Positions 35,136-44,000 of a stretch of DNA of 64,000 nucleotides are shown in pieces. The position numbers and the translations under genes are program-made. The notes under the pieces were generated by a model, which worked only from the letters and a program-made list of their open reading frames with translations, did not search any database and was not told the origin of the DNA. Each line of letters opens with the position of its first letter. Position 1 is the first letter of the stretch. The stretch comes from Rhizobium laguerreae. Lineage in GTDB: Bacteria; Pseudomonadota; Alphaproteobacteria; Rhizobiales; Rhizobiaceae. The DNA lies in NCBI RefSeq assembly GCF_002008165.1, contig NZ_MRDM01000002.1, positions 372,001-436,000 on the forward strand. The letters are read 5' to 3'.

Positions 35136-37370
35136 ATGATGCGGCAGTACGAGCTCGTGGAGCGGGTTCAGCAATACAAGCCCGATGCCAATGAAGCACT
35201 GCTGAACAAAGCCTATGTTTACGCCATGCAGAAACATGGCCAGCAAAAGCGCGCGAGCGGCGATCCCTATATTTCCCATCCGCTCGAGGTCGCCGCCATC
35301 CTCACCGACATGCATCTCGATGAATCGACGATCGCTGTCGCCCTTCTGCATGATACGATCGAGGATACGACGGCGACACGCGCCGAGATCGACGAACTCT
35401 TCGGCGAGGATATCGGTCGCCTGGTCGAGGGTCTGACGAAGATCAAGAAGCTCGATCTCGTCACCAAGAAAGCCAAGCAGGCGGAAAATCTGCGCAAGCT
35501 GCTGCTCGCCATTTCCGACGATGTGCGCGTGCTGCTCGTCAAGCTTGCCGATCGCTTGCACAATATGCGTACCCTCGATCACATGTCGGCCGACAAGCGT
35601 GCCCGCATTTCCGAGGAGACGATGGAAATCTATGCGCCGCTCGCCGGCCGCATGGGCATGCAGGACATGCGCGAGGAACTCGAGGAACTCTCCTTCCGCC
35701 ATATGAACCCGGAAGCCTACGAGACCGTCACCAAAAGGCTGGAAGAGCTTTCGAAGCGCAACGAGGGCATCGTCAAGAAGATCGAGGCCGAACTGCGCGA
35801 CCTTCTGGTCGCAAGCGGCCTGACGAGCGCCTATGTCAAGGGCCGGCAGAAGAAGCCCTATTCCGTCTTCCGCAAGATGCAATCGAAGTCGCTTTCCTTC
35901 GAACAGCTTTCCGATGTCTACGGCTTCCGCCTGATCGTCGAGGACATCCCGTCCTGTTACCGGGCACTCGGCATTGTCCACACGCGCTGGCGCGTCGTGC
36001 CCGGCCGCTTCAAGGATTATATCTCGACGCCGAAGCAGAACGATTACCGTTCGCTGCACACCACTATCGTCGGCCCCTCCAGCCAGCGCATCGAACTGCA
36101 GATCCGCACCAAGCGCATGCACGAAATCGCCGAATTCGGCATCGCCGCCCACACGCTCTATAAGGACGGCGCCACCAATGCCGATGGCGATATTCTTTCC
36201 CGCGAATCCAATGCCTATTCTTGGCTGCGTCATACGATCGAGGCCCTGGCCGAGGGCGACAGCCCGGAAGAATTCCTCGAACACACCAAGCTCGAGCTCT
36301 TCCAGGACCAGGTCTTCTGCTTCACGCCGAAGGGCAAGTTGATCGCCCTGCCGCGCGGCGCCACCCCGATCGATTTCGCCTATGCGGTGCACACCAATAT
36401 CGGAGATACGACAGTCGGCGCCAAGATCAACGGCCGCATCATGCCGCTGGTGACGCGACTTGCAAATGGCGACGAGGTCGAGATCATCCGCTCCGGCGTG
36501 CAGGTTCCGCCCGCCGCCTGGGAGGAGATCGTCGTGACCGGCAAGGCGCGCGCCGCCATCCGCCGCGCCACCCGCATGGCGATCCGCAAGCAATATGCCG
36601 GCCTCGGCCACCGCATTCTCGAGCGCACCTTCAACAGGGCCGGCAAGATCTTCTCGCGCGAGGCGATGAAGCCGGCGCTGCACCGTCTCGGCCAGAAGGA
36701 TGTCGAGGATGCGATCGCCGCCGTCGGCCGCGGCGAGATGTCCTCGCTCGACGTGTTGCGCGCCGTCTATCCCGATCATCAAGATGAGCGCGTCACCGTG
36801 AAGCCCTCCGGCGATGATGGCTGGTTCAACGTTCGCAGCGCCGCCGGCATGATCTTCAAGATCCCCGGCAAGACCAAGACAGGGCACGACGGCGGCCATT
36901 CGGAAATCGACGCCGATGCCGATATCGGGCCGATCCGCGGCCTGTCCGGCAATGTCGACGTCAAGTTCGCGCCGACCGGCGCCGTGCCCGGCGATCGCAT
37001 CGTCGGTATCATGGATCAGGGCAAGGGCATCACCATCTATCCGATCCAGTCGCCGAGCCTGCAGCGCTTCGACGATCAGCCCGACCGCTGGATCGACGTG
37101 CGCTGGGACCTCGACGAAGCCAACAAGTCGCGTTTCATGGCGCGCATCATGGTGAATGGGTTGAATGAGCCCGGCACGCTTGCCAAGGTCGCCCAGACGG
37201 TCGCAGGCCTCGACGTCAATATCCGCTTGCTGAACACGGTGCGAGTGGCGGCCGATTTCACCGAAATGATGCTCGAGGTCGAGGTCTGGGACCTGCGCCA
37301 GCTCAACCAGTTGCTCGCCCAGATGAAGGAACTGGATTGCATCGCCACGGTCCGGCGCCTCTACGACTAA
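35136..37370 (+). CDS. rel: bifunctional (p)ppGpp synthetase/hydrolase
   Basis: 744 residues, the single long RSH enzyme expected in rhizobia. Order: HD hydrolase (VALLHDTIEDTTATRAEI near residue 75), synthetase (KPYSVFRKMQSKSLSFEQLS; GRFKDYISTPKQNDYRSLHT), TGS (FTPKGKLIALPRGATPIDFA) and C-terminal ACT (GLNEPGTLAKVAQTVAGLDV). It makes and degrades (p)ppGpp and in rhizobia is needed for stress survival and symbiosis. The ATG at 35136 follows CGGAGTGGCTTTGG; a second ATG is the next codon. Confidence 0.96.
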   Translation: MMRQYELVERVQQYKPDANEALLNKAYVYAMQKHGQQKRASGDPYISHPLEVAAILTDMHLDESTIAVALLHDTIEDTTATRAEIDELFGEDIGRLVEGLTKIKKLDLVTKKAKQAENLRKLLLAISDDVRVLLVKLADRLHNMRTLDHMSADKRARISEETMEIYAPLAGRMGMQDMREELEELSFRHMNPEAYETVTKRLEELSKRNEGIVKKIEAELRDLLVASGLTSAYVKGRQKKPYSVFRKMQSKSLSFEQLSDVYGFRLIVEDIPSCYRALGIVHTRWRVVPGRFKDYISTPKQNDYRSLHTTIVGPSSQRIELQIRTKRMHEIAEFGIAAHTLYKDGATNADGDILSRESNAYSWLRHTIEALAEGDSPEEFLEHTKLELFQDQVFCFTPKGKLIALPRGATPIDFAYAVHTNIGDTTVGAKINGRIMPLVTRLANGDEVEIIRSGVQVPPAAWEEIVVTGKARAAIRRATRMAIRKQYAGLGHRILERTFNRAGKIFSREAMKPALHRLGQKDVEDAIAAVGRGEMSSLDVLRAVYPDHQDERVTVKPSGDDGWFNVRSAAGMIFKIPGKTKTGHDGGHSEIDADADIGPIRGLSGNVDVKFAPTGAVPGDRIVGIMDQGKGITIYPIQSPSLQRFDDQPDRWIDVRWDLDEANKSRFMARIMVNGLNEPGTLAKVAQTVAGLDVNIRLLNTVRVAADFTEMMLEVEVWDLRQLNQLLAQMKELDCIATVRRLYD

Positions 37371-37555
37371 AGCTTTTGTTAAGCCCCTCCAGAGGGTTGG
37401 GCGAAAAATTGCACATTTTATAATCGGAGCAGCGCATGAGAGGGGCAAGCGGTGCACTCAGCGCATGGCTGTCTCCATATTGCGGCGGTAGTAATTAACC
37501 TGTGCCGGGCCTATCTTCTGGTCATCGAAACGTAAACAGAAGATGAGACAAGATA

Positions 37556-37705
37556 ATGTTTGACCCTATCAAGAAATTCGCTCGCGCCTTTCGCGCTCCG
37601 ACCACGCAGGAACGTGAAATGGCATATTTGAATGGCTCGCTCGATCGTATCGATCTCGAGTTTCGTCAGCGCCAGGTCGATCGCGGTCTGTTCCGTAATC
37701 GCTGA
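37556..37705 (+). CDS. DUF3563 small protein
   Basis: 49 residues. MFDPIKKFARAFRAP, EREMAYLNGSLDRIDLEFRQ and the end RQVDRGLFRNR match DUF3563, a family of tiny proteins with a MAYLN..S..DLE..R core found mainly in alpha- and betaproteobacteria. It resembles DUF1127 in having a basic, helical character; function unknown. The message appears to start in the 185-bp gap after rel and to end in the hairpin at 37754. Confidence 0.85.
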   Translation: MFDPIKKFARAFRAPTTQEREMAYLNGSLDRIDLEFRQRQVDRGLFRNR

Positions 37706-37753
37706 TAATGGACTTTATACTTGAGGTAAGTGAGGGACGTTATGCATAACGGA

Positions 37754-37807
37754 CGCCCCTCGGCATGAAGAAGCTCCTCTTCGCAGCGAGAATTGAGGGG
37801 CGGTTTT
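37754..37807 (+). terminator. long-loop hairpin terminator after the DUF3563 gene
   Basis: CGCCCCTC (37754-37761) pairs with GAGGGGCG (37795-37802), followed by GTTTTTGG. The loop of 33 bases itself can pair (GAAGAAGCTCCTCTTC), so the structure may be a stacked double hairpin. Confidence 0.6.
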
Positions 37808-37866
37808 TGGAGCGGTATCATTTGCCGCTCTTGTCATGGTGGTGTGCGCTGCACTAAATACCGGCC

Positions 37867-38457
37867 ATGTTGTTTCGCCGTCGCAAGCCTGCGGGATTCA
37901 AGGAAAAGATGCGGGAGCTTTTATGGCCTCGCAAAGGTTTCCTTCGCCCGATCCGTTATCTGACAATGCGCGTCCTGCGCCTGAGCGCTTCGCCGCATGC
38001 GGTTGCCGCCGGCGTCGCTGCGGGTGTCTTCGTCTCGTGGACGCCGTTCATCGGCGTGCATTTCGTCATGGCTTTCGTCATCACCTATTTCCTCTCCGGT
38101 AGTATGGTGGCCGCCGCCCTCGGCTGCGCCGCCTTCGGCAATCCGCTGACCTATCCCTTCATCTGGGGCATCACCTGGGAAATCGGGCATCTGCTGTTGA
38201 GCCGCGAGGATCAACTGGCTGGTCAGACGGTGGATCTCGCCGCCCTTTTCCACAAGCTGAACTTCACCGAATTATGGAAGCCGGTGCTGGAGCCGATGCT
38301 GGTCGGCGCTATCCCGCCGGCGATCGTCACCTCCGTTGCGCTCTACGCGCTGACATTATACACCGTGAAGGTTTTTCAGACGCGCCGCCATATACGGCTG
38401 ATGGAGCGGGCGCGCCTGCGTCTTGCCGTTCCAGCCGGCGACATGCCGAGCGTATGA
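37867..38457 (+). CDS. DUF2062 membrane protein
   Basis: 196 residues. RYLTMRVLRLSASPHAVAAG, AAGVFVSWTPFIGVHFVMAF and AAFGNPLTYPFIWGITWEIG are the DUF2062 signature; three hydrophobic helices are visible. Function is unknown; the family often lies with cell-envelope or lipid genes. It precedes acpS by 38 bp in the same direction, so co-transcription with acpS-lepB-rnc-era is probable. Confidence 0.88.
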   Translation: MLFRRRKPAGFKEKMRELLWPRKGFLRPIRYLTMRVLRLSASPHAVAAGVAAGVFVSWTPFIGVHFVMAFVITYFLSGSMVAAALGCAAFGNPLTYPFIWGITWEIGHLLLSREDQLAGQTVDLAALFHKLNFTELWKPVLEPMLVGAIPPAIVTSVALYALTLYTVKVFQTRRHIRLMERARLRLAVPAGDMPSV

Positions 38458-38495
38458 ACCCGATCAAGAATTCTTAAGCGACGGAAGGGGCCGGC

Positions 38496-38900
38496 ATGAT
38501 CATCGGCATTGGCAGTGATTTGATCGACATTCGCCGTGTCGAGAAATCCATCGAGCGCTTCGGCGAGCGCTTCACCCATCGCTGCTTCACCGAGATCGAG
38601 CGCGCGCGTTCCGACAGGCGGGCAAACCGTGCCGCATCCTATGCCAAGCGTTTTGCCGCCAAGGAGGCCTGTTCCAAGGCGCTCGGCACGGGCATGGCGC
38701 AGGGCGTCTTCTGGAAGGACATGGGCGTCGTCAACCTGCCGAGCGGCAAACCCGCCATGCTTTTATCAGGCGGCGCCGCCCTGATCCTCGAATCGCTGCT
38801 GCCTGCGGGCCACAGGCCCGCCATTCATTTGACAATAACGGATGATTATCCCTTGGCGCAGGCTTTCGTCATTATCGAAGCGTTGCCCTTGAGCCTCTGA
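38496..38900 (+). CDS. acpS: holo-acyl-carrier-protein synthase
   Basis: 134 residues. [20 protein letters not shown] and [17 protein letters not shown] are the two AcpS motifs carrying the metal-binding Asp and Glu. It transfers 4'-phosphopantetheine from CoA to ACP, as needed for fatty-acid synthesis and, in rhizobia, for NodF and other special ACPs. It sits just upstream of lepB. Confidence 0.96.
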   Translation: MIIGIGSDLIDIRRVEKSIERFGERFTHRCFTEIERARSDRRANRAASYAKRFAAKEACSKALGTGMAQGVFWKDMGVVNLPSGKPAMLLSGGAALILESLLPAGHRPAIHLTITDDYPLAQAFVIIEALPLSL

Positions 38901-38961
38901 TCGCGCGACCTCGGGAGCTGTTGATCGCGACCTCAGAAGCGTTGATCGCGACCTCTCGTCG
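38898..38961. repeat. three imperfect 21-bp tandem units between acpS and lepB
   Basis: GTTGATCGCGACCTCAGAAGC (38920-38940) and GTTGATCGCGACCTCTCGTCG (38941-38961) share 15 bases; a diverged copy containing GATCGCGCGACCTC stands before them, beginning at the acpS stop codon. It resembles the 21-bp array before the PilZ gene in period but not in sequence. Confidence 0.8.
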
Positions 38962-39059
38962 CTTTTGATGTTGTCGCCATTGCCGCAACCGGCCGAAGCC
39001 GCTAGAGAGAACGACAGAAAGAATTGCGCCGCCGCGGCGTCTTGAAGGAATAAGACTGC

Positions 39060-39803
39060 GTGTCCGAAAAAGTCGAAGCCAAGCCGAACGCCCTCTGGGA
39101 AAATATCAAAGTTATCATCCAGGCGCTGATTTTGGCGATGGTGATCCGAACGGTGCTGTTCCAGCCCTTTACCATTCCGTCCGGTTCGATGATGCCGACC
39201 CTGCTTGTCGGCGACTACATCTTCGTCAACAAGTTCGCTTACGGCTATTCGAAATATTCGCTGCCCTTTTCGCCTGATATCTTCAGCGGCCGCCTGTTCG
39301 GCGCCGATCCGAAGCGTGGCGACATTGTCGTCTTCCGTTTCCCGCCGAACCCCGACATCGATTACATCAAGCGCTGCATCGGCCTGCCGGGCGACCGTAT
39401 CCAGGTTACCGACGGCGTGCTCTACGTCAACGGCAAGCCGGTTCCGAAGGTGGCGGACGGTGCGTTCACTTCGGATTACAAGCTCGACCCGGGCGAGGAC
39501 GTGCCGGTATTCCGCGAAACGCTTGACGACGGCAAGTCCTACGACACGCTCGATCAGTCTCGGGTGTCGCGTGGTGATAACACCCGCGAGTTCATCGTGC
39601 CGGAAGGCCATTATTTCATGATGGGCGACAATCGCGACAACTCGCTAGACAGCCGCTTCGACGTCGGCTTCGTGCCCGCTGAAAATCTTGTCGGCCGTGC
39701 CAGCGTCATCTTCTTCTCGCTCGGCAACGACACCTCCTTCCGCGAAATCTGGAAGTGGCCGACGAACATGCGTTGGGACCGCCTCTTCAAGGTTGTTGAA
39801 TGA
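39060..39803 (+). CDS. lepB: signal peptidase I
   Basis: 247 residues. An N-terminal membrane helix (IKVIIQALILAMVIRTVLFQ) is followed by IPSGSMMPTLLVGDYIFVNK with the catalytic Ser, RGDIVVFRFPPNPDIDYIKR with the catalytic Lys, and MGDNRDNSLDSRFDVGFVP. It removes signal peptides on the periplasmic side. The start is GTG at 39060, after GAAGGA. It overlaps rnc by four bases. Confidence 0.96.
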   Translation: MSEKVEAKPNALWENIKVIIQALILAMVIRTVLFQPFTIPSGSMMPTLLVGDYIFVNKFAYGYSKYSLPFSPDIFSGRLFGADPKRGDIVVFRFPPNPDIDYIKRCIGLPGDRIQVTDGVLYVNGKPVPKVADGAFTSDYKLDPGEDVPVFRETLDDGKSYDTLDQSRVSRGDNTREFIVPEGHYFMMGDNRDNSLDSRFDVGFVPAENLVGRASVIFFSLGNDTSFREIWKWPTNMRWDRLFKVVE

Positions 39804-40519
39804 GTAAGGCGCAGACGCTTTCTGCGGCGGACCGCGCAAAGCTTGAGGGCCTGATCGGTCATGACTTCGCTGAAAAGGAACGCCTGGATAGCGCGCTGAC
39901 CCATGCCAGCGCCCGTACCGAAAAGGGCGGCAATTACGAACGGCTGGAATTCCTCGGCGACAGGGTCCTCGGGCTCTGCATCGCCGAGCTTCTGTTCCGC
40001 ACCTTTGGCACGGCAGGAGAAGGCGAGCTCTCGGTTCGCCTCAACCAGCTCGTCAGCGCCGAAACCTGTGCTGCGGTCGCCGACGAACTCAATCTTCACC
40101 TCTATATCCGCACCGGCGCCGATGTGAAAAAACTGACCGGCAAGCGCATGATGAATGTGCGCGCCGATGTCGTCGAAAGCCTGATCGCCGCGATCTATCT
40201 CGACGGCGGCCTCGAAGTCGCCCGCCGCTTCATTCTGCGTTACTGGCAGGGCAGGGCGGTGCGGGCCGATGGCGCCAAGCGCGACGCCAAGACCGAGCTG
40301 CAGGAATGGTCGCACGCGAAATTTGGTGTCACGCCGATCTACCGGGTTGATGAACGCAGCGGACCGGATCATGATCCGCGCTTCAAGGTGACGGTGGAAG
40401 TTGCTGGCATTAAGCCCGAAACCGGCGTAGAGCGGTCGAAGCGTGCCGCCGAACAGGTGGCGGCAACGAAGATGCTCGAGCGCGAAGGCATTTGGCAGCA
40501 ATCGCCTGCCGGAAACTGA
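39800..40519 (+). CDS. rnc: ribonuclease III
   Basis: 239 residues. NYERLEFLGDRVLGLCIAEL is the RNase III signature near residue 45; the second acidic cluster is VRADVVESLIAAIYLDGGLE; a double-stranded-RNA-binding domain fills residues 165-235. It processes rRNA precursors and structured mRNAs. The ATGA overlap with lepB implies coupled translation, and era starts eight bases after its stop. Confidence 0.97.
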   Translation: MSKAQTLSAADRAKLEGLIGHDFAEKERLDSALTHASARTEKGGNYERLEFLGDRVLGLCIAELLFRTFGTAGEGELSVRLNQLVSAETCAAVADELNLHLYIRTGADVKKLTGKRMMNVRADVVESLIAAIYLDGGLEVARRFILRYWQGRAVRADGAKRDAKTELQEWSHAKFGVTPIYRVDERSGPDHDPRFKVTVEVAGIKPETGVERSKRAAEQVAATKMLEREGIWQQSPAGN

Positions 40520-40526
40520 CGGGACA

Positions 40527-41468
40527 ATGACACAAGAAGAAGAGATCGCGGCCGAAGCTGCCGCAGAAACCAATGGTCCGACGCATTCGGGCTTTGTCGC
40601 GCTGATCGGGCCGACCAATGCCGGCAAGTCGACGCTGGTCAACCGCCTCGTCGGCGCCAAGGTCTCGATCGTCAGCCATAAGGTGCAGACGACGCGGGCC
40701 ATCGTCCGCGGCATCGCGATCCACGACAATGCCCAGATCGTCTTCATGGATACGCCTGGTATCTTCAAGCCGCGCCGCCGGCTTGACCGCGCCATGGTGA
40801 CCTCGGCCTGGGGCGGTGCGAGGGATGCCGATCTGATCGTGCTGCTGATCGACAGCGAGCGCGGCCTGCGCGGGGATGCCGAAGCCATCCTCGAAGGCCT
40901 CAAGGAAGTCCGGCAGCCGAAGATCCTGCTGCTCAACAAGATCGACCGCGTCAATCGCGAGGATCTGCTGGCGCTGGCCGCTGCCGCCAACGAGAAGATC
41001 GCTTTCGATCGCACCTTCATGATCTCCGCCGAAAACGGCTCCGGCTGCGACGATCTCATGGACTATCTGGCGAAAACGCTCCCGGAGGGGCCGTGGTACT
41101 ATCCGGAAGACCAGATCTCCGATCTGCCGATGCGCCAGCTCGCTGCCGAGATCACCCGCGAGAAGCTGTTTCTGCGCCTGCACCAAGAGCTCCCCTATGC
41201 CTCGCATGTCGAGACGGAGACGTGGGAAGAGCGCAAGGACGGCTCGGTGCGGATCGAGCAGGTGATTTATCTCGAGCGTGACAGCCAGAAGAAGATCGCG
41301 CTCGGCAAGGGTGGTGAAACCATCAAGGCGATCTCGACTGCTTCCCGCAAGGAATTGTCGCAGATCCTCGAACAGCCGGTCCATCTCTTCCTGTTCGTCA
41401 AGGTTCGCGAGAATTGGGGTGATGATCCCGAGCGGTTCCGCGAAATGGGTCTCGATTTCCCGAAATAA
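40527..41468 (+). CDS. era: GTPase Era
   Basis: 313 residues. GPTNAGKSTLVNRL (G1), QTTRAIVRG (G2), DTPG (G3) and NKID (G4) are in order, and a C-terminal KH domain includes GKGGETIKAISTASRKEL. Era binds the 3' end of 16S rRNA and helps 30S assembly; pairing with rnc is standard. The ATG at 40527 gives the normal length; an acidic alanine-rich 20-residue extension precedes the G domain. Confidence 0.97.
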   Translation: MTQEEEIAAEAAAETNGPTHSGFVALIGPTNAGKSTLVNRLVGAKVSIVSHKVQTTRAIVRGIAIHDNAQIVFMDTPGIFKPRRRLDRAMVTSAWGGARDADLIVLLIDSERGLRGDAEAILEGLKEVRQPKILLLNKIDRVNREDLLALAAAANEKIAFDRTFMISAENGSGCDDLMDYLAKTLPEGPWYYPEDQISDLPMRQLAAEITREKLFLRLHQELPYASHVETETWEERKDGSVRIEQVIYLERDSQKKIALGKGGETIKAISTASRKELSQILEQPVHLFLFVKVRENWGDDPERFREMGLDFPK

Positions 41469-41619
41469 GCATGGCAAGGATTTCGTCGGGTTGGCGCCAG
41501 CCCTTTGTTTCCGCATAAAAAATTGGCCTCGCTCATGGAACAAATCCGTGCCTTGCGTCATTCCTTGACGAACGGCGCGCCAATGTTGGCGCGCCGATTT
41601 TGCGACGGCAAGGGCAAGC

Positions 41620-42372
41620 ATGGCGACGTCGAGACCCATCAATTCTTTCAAGACCCCTTGCGACCAATGTCCCTTGCGGCCTCTGCCGCATTTCAGGGAG
41701 TTCAGCCGCGACGAGCTGGAATTCGTCTCGAGCTTCAAGAGGGGAGAGCTTGCCGTCGATGCCGGCTCCACCATCCTCGTCGAGGGCGCACATAGCGCTC
41801 ACCTCTTCACCGTGCTCGCCGGCTGGGGCTTCCGCTACAAGATGCTGGAGGACGGACGCCGCCAGATTCTGAACTATATTATGCCGGGCGACCTGGTCGG
41901 CCTGCAGGGAACGATCGCCGGTGAGATGCAGCATTCCGTCGAAGCGCTTTCGCCCGTGTCCCTTTGTGTCTTCGAGCGTGACAGGCTGATGACGCTGTAC
42001 AACAAGCACGCCTCGCTGGCCTTCGACATCACCTGGATCGCCGCGCGCGAGGAGCGCATCCTGGATGAGCATCTCTTGAGCATCGGCCGCCGCACGGCGC
42101 TGGAAAGAGCAGCCTACCTGATCGCCTTCCTGTTTGAGCGTGGCCGGAAGCTCAATATCTTCAACGGCCGCAAATTCATTCCCATCACCCAGCAGCACAT
42201 CGCCGACACGCTCGGTCTTTCCATCGTTCACACCAATAAAACTTTGAAAAAGCTCAGCGAACGAGGGTTGATCCGCTGGCAGGAGCGCGGCTGCGAGGTG
42301 CTGAACGGCGAGGAATTGATGGCGATCGCCGGCTGGGAAGGGCTGGGAGAGGGCAAACGCCCGTTCATCTAA
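41620..42372 (+). CDS. Crp/Fnr-family regulator with incomplete FNR cysteines
   Basis: 250 residues. The cyclic-nucleotide-like barrel (LVEGAHSAHLFTVLAGWGFR, then YIMPGDLVGLQGTIAG) leads to a C-terminal winged helix (ITQQHIADTLGLSIVHTNKT). The N-terminus has CDQC but no third N-terminal cysteine; one more Cys is in the barrel (SLCVFERD). FnrN-type iron-sulfur sensors need four ligands, so this is more likely a different subgroup. Target unknown. Shine-Dalgarno is weak (AAGGGCAAGC). Confidence 0.87.
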   Translation: MATSRPINSFKTPCDQCPLRPLPHFREFSRDELEFVSSFKRGELAVDAGSTILVEGAHSAHLFTVLAGWGFRYKMLEDGRRQILNYIMPGDLVGLQGTIAGEMQHSVEALSPVSLCVFERDRLMTLYNKHASLAFDITWIAAREERILDEHLLSIGRRTALERAAYLIAFLFERGRKLNIFNGRKFIPITQQHIADTLGLSIVHTNKTLKKLSERGLIRWQERGCEVLNGEELMAIAGWEGLGEGKRPFI

Positions 42373-42419
42373 AGCGCGTCGCGTCTTAGGTCTTTGTTCT
42401 GCGCGACATGCTTTGGTCA
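42373..42419. repeat. fragment of repeat family B
   Basis: AAAGCGCGTCGCGTCTTAGG and TTCTGCGCGACATGCTTTGG keep the ends of the repeat at 33425-33541 in the other orientation, with the interior shortened. It starts at the stop codon of the Crp/Fnr gene. Confidence 0.55.
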
Positions 42420-42644
42420 AGCAGCCTGGTTATGTCTTTTTTAAATGCAGATTAGCAGCAAGGAAAATAAGGTCGGCTGTCATCTTCCTCCGATTTTGAT
42501 TCTTATCGACCGGGCAGAAAAATGGTTTATTCAGAAAAGGTGGCGGAATTCACCGATAGCGTGCCATGCGGGGCACCGGAGGGCAATGATGTTGGCGAAA
42601 CGGCCGGGGCGCTGCGACAGGCGCCCGACGAGGGGCATCGAATC

Positions 42645-43007
42645 ATGAGCGCAATCCGTGTTCTGGTTCTTGAAGACAGTTTGATCATCGCGATGGAGGC
42701 GGAGGATATTCTACGCCTGGCCGGCGTCGAGAGCATCGATATCGTCGGCAGCGTCGAACAGGCAAGGGCCGCCATTGCTGCGGAGAAATATGATTTCGCT
42801 CTTCTCGACGTCAATCTCGGCGAGGGCATGAGCTTCGGTTTTGCCCGCCATCTTCTCGACATCGGCATCCCGTTCGGCTTCGTCAGCGGCTATTCCGATA
42901 CCGGCGATTTCCCGCCCGACCTGCAGCAGATACCGCTTCTGGTGAAGCCTTTCGACGAAATGGCGATGCGGGAATTCCTGCAGAGGCTTTTCCCGGCTGT
43001 CGCCTGA
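42645..43007 (+). CDS. single-domain response regulator receiver
   Basis: 120 residues. VLVLEDSLIIAMEAEDILRL gives the acidic pocket, FALLDVNLGEGMSFGFARHL the phosphorylated Asp, FVSGYSDTGDFPP replaces the usual Thr with Ser, and LLVKPFDEMAMREFLQRLF gives the Lys. No output domain follows, so it works as a phosphate carrier or by protein contact. The ATG at 42645 after GAGGGG is used; an in-frame ATG at 42522 would add 41 residues of unknown type. Confidence 0.87.
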   Translation: MSAIRVLVLEDSLIIAMEAEDILRLAGVESIDIVGSVEQARAAIAAEKYDFALLDVNLGEGMSFGFARHLLDIGIPFGFVSGYSDTGDFPPDLQQIPLLVKPFDEMAMREFLQRLFPAVA

Positions 43008-43036
43008 CGCAGTCCCCGACGGAAGCCGGGCCTTGC

Positions 43037-43097
43037 ATTGCAGCGTGTCTTTCAGACGCGCAAAGGACGCTGTAACGCGTTGAATTATGCAGTAGGA
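43037..43097. repeat. family D repeat, short copy
   Basis: GCAGCGTGTCTTTCAGACGC, GCAAAGGACGCTGTAACG and TTGAATTATGCAGTAGG follow the same order as the element at 19071-19176, but the TAAATCGGTCCCGATTTA part is deleted. It lies 31 bp upstream of recO. Confidence 0.8.
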
Positions 43098-43127
43098 TGG
43101 ATTCGTCAGCCGTAAGGACTTCTTTCG

Positions 43128-43898
43128 ATGCAGTGGCAGGACCATGCGATCATCCTGGGCGTCAAGCGCCACGGCGAGACGAGCGTCATCGCCGAGGTAA
43201 TGACGCGTGATCGCGGCCGCCATCTCGGCCTGGTGCGCTCCGGCCGCTCGCGCGCCATGCAGCCGGTGCTGCAGGCGGGTAATGCGGTGGAGGTTATCTG
43301 GCGCGCCCGGCTTGACGAGCATCTGGGCGAATTCCGCGTCGAGCCGGTGACGCTGCGCGCTGCCCGGCTGATGGAAACGGCAACCGCCGTCTACGGTGTC
43401 CAGGCGATGGGCGCGCTGCTGCGGCTGCTGCCGGAGCGTGACCCGCATCCGCATCTCTTCGATGCGCTGGAGGTCATCCTCGATCACCTGCACAACCCGG
43501 CCGATGCCGGCGAACTCTTTGTGCGTTTCGAGCTTGCGGTGCTGAATGACCTCGGCTTCGGCCTCGATCTTGCCGAATGCGCCGCGACCGGCGCCCGTTC
43601 CGATCTCGTCTATGTCTCGCCGAAATCCGGCCGCGCCGTCAGCCGCGCCGCTGGTGCCCCCTGGGCGGACAAGATGCTGCTCCTGCCGCAGTTCCTCAGC
43701 ATCGAGGGCAATCATGCGGCCGACTTCGATAGTCTCTCAGCCGCATTCCGTCTGACAGGGTTTTTTCTGCATCGCCATGTCTACGAGCCGCGCGGCATCG
43801 AAGCCGTGGCAGCCCGCGACGGCTTCGTTCAGGCGGCACTCAAGGCGCTCAATCCAGCCTTGCGGACGCTTTCAGGTCCGAATGGTATTTCCGCCTGA
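43128..43898 (+). CDS. recO: DNA repair protein RecO
   Basis: 256 residues. [20 protein letters not shown] and [20 protein letters not shown] form the N-terminal OB fold; residues 85-250 are helical with [20 protein letters not shown]. RecO anneals single strands and loads RecA with RecR. The zinc-binding cysteines of some homologues are absent beyond the C in AECAATG. It follows era in many rhizobia, as here after two inserted regulators. Confidence 0.95.
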   Translation: MQWQDHAIILGVKRHGETSVIAEVMTRDRGRHLGLVRSGRSRAMQPVLQAGNAVEVIWRARLDEHLGEFRVEPVTLRAARLMETATAVYGVQAMGALLRLLPERDPHPHLFDALEVILDHLHNPADAGELFVRFELAVLNDLGFGLDLAECAATGARSDLVYVSPKSGRAVSRAAGAPWADKMLLLPQFLSIEGNHAADFDSLSAAFRLTGFFLHRHVYEPRGIEAVAARDGFVQAALKALNPALRTLSGPNGISA

Positions 43899-44000
43899 CT
43901 TCCGTTTTTTACGGGTGCAAAACATCCTCCGGATTTGGCGGTTTACCTGCCTATGAGCGCTTCCTATGTCTTCACAGGATTGCCAATCAAGGAGGATCTC

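Noticed and set aside
35055..37457. 800-codon minus-strand frame antisense to rel
   Set aside because: The composition is typical of shadow frames and rel is unmistakable on the plus strand.
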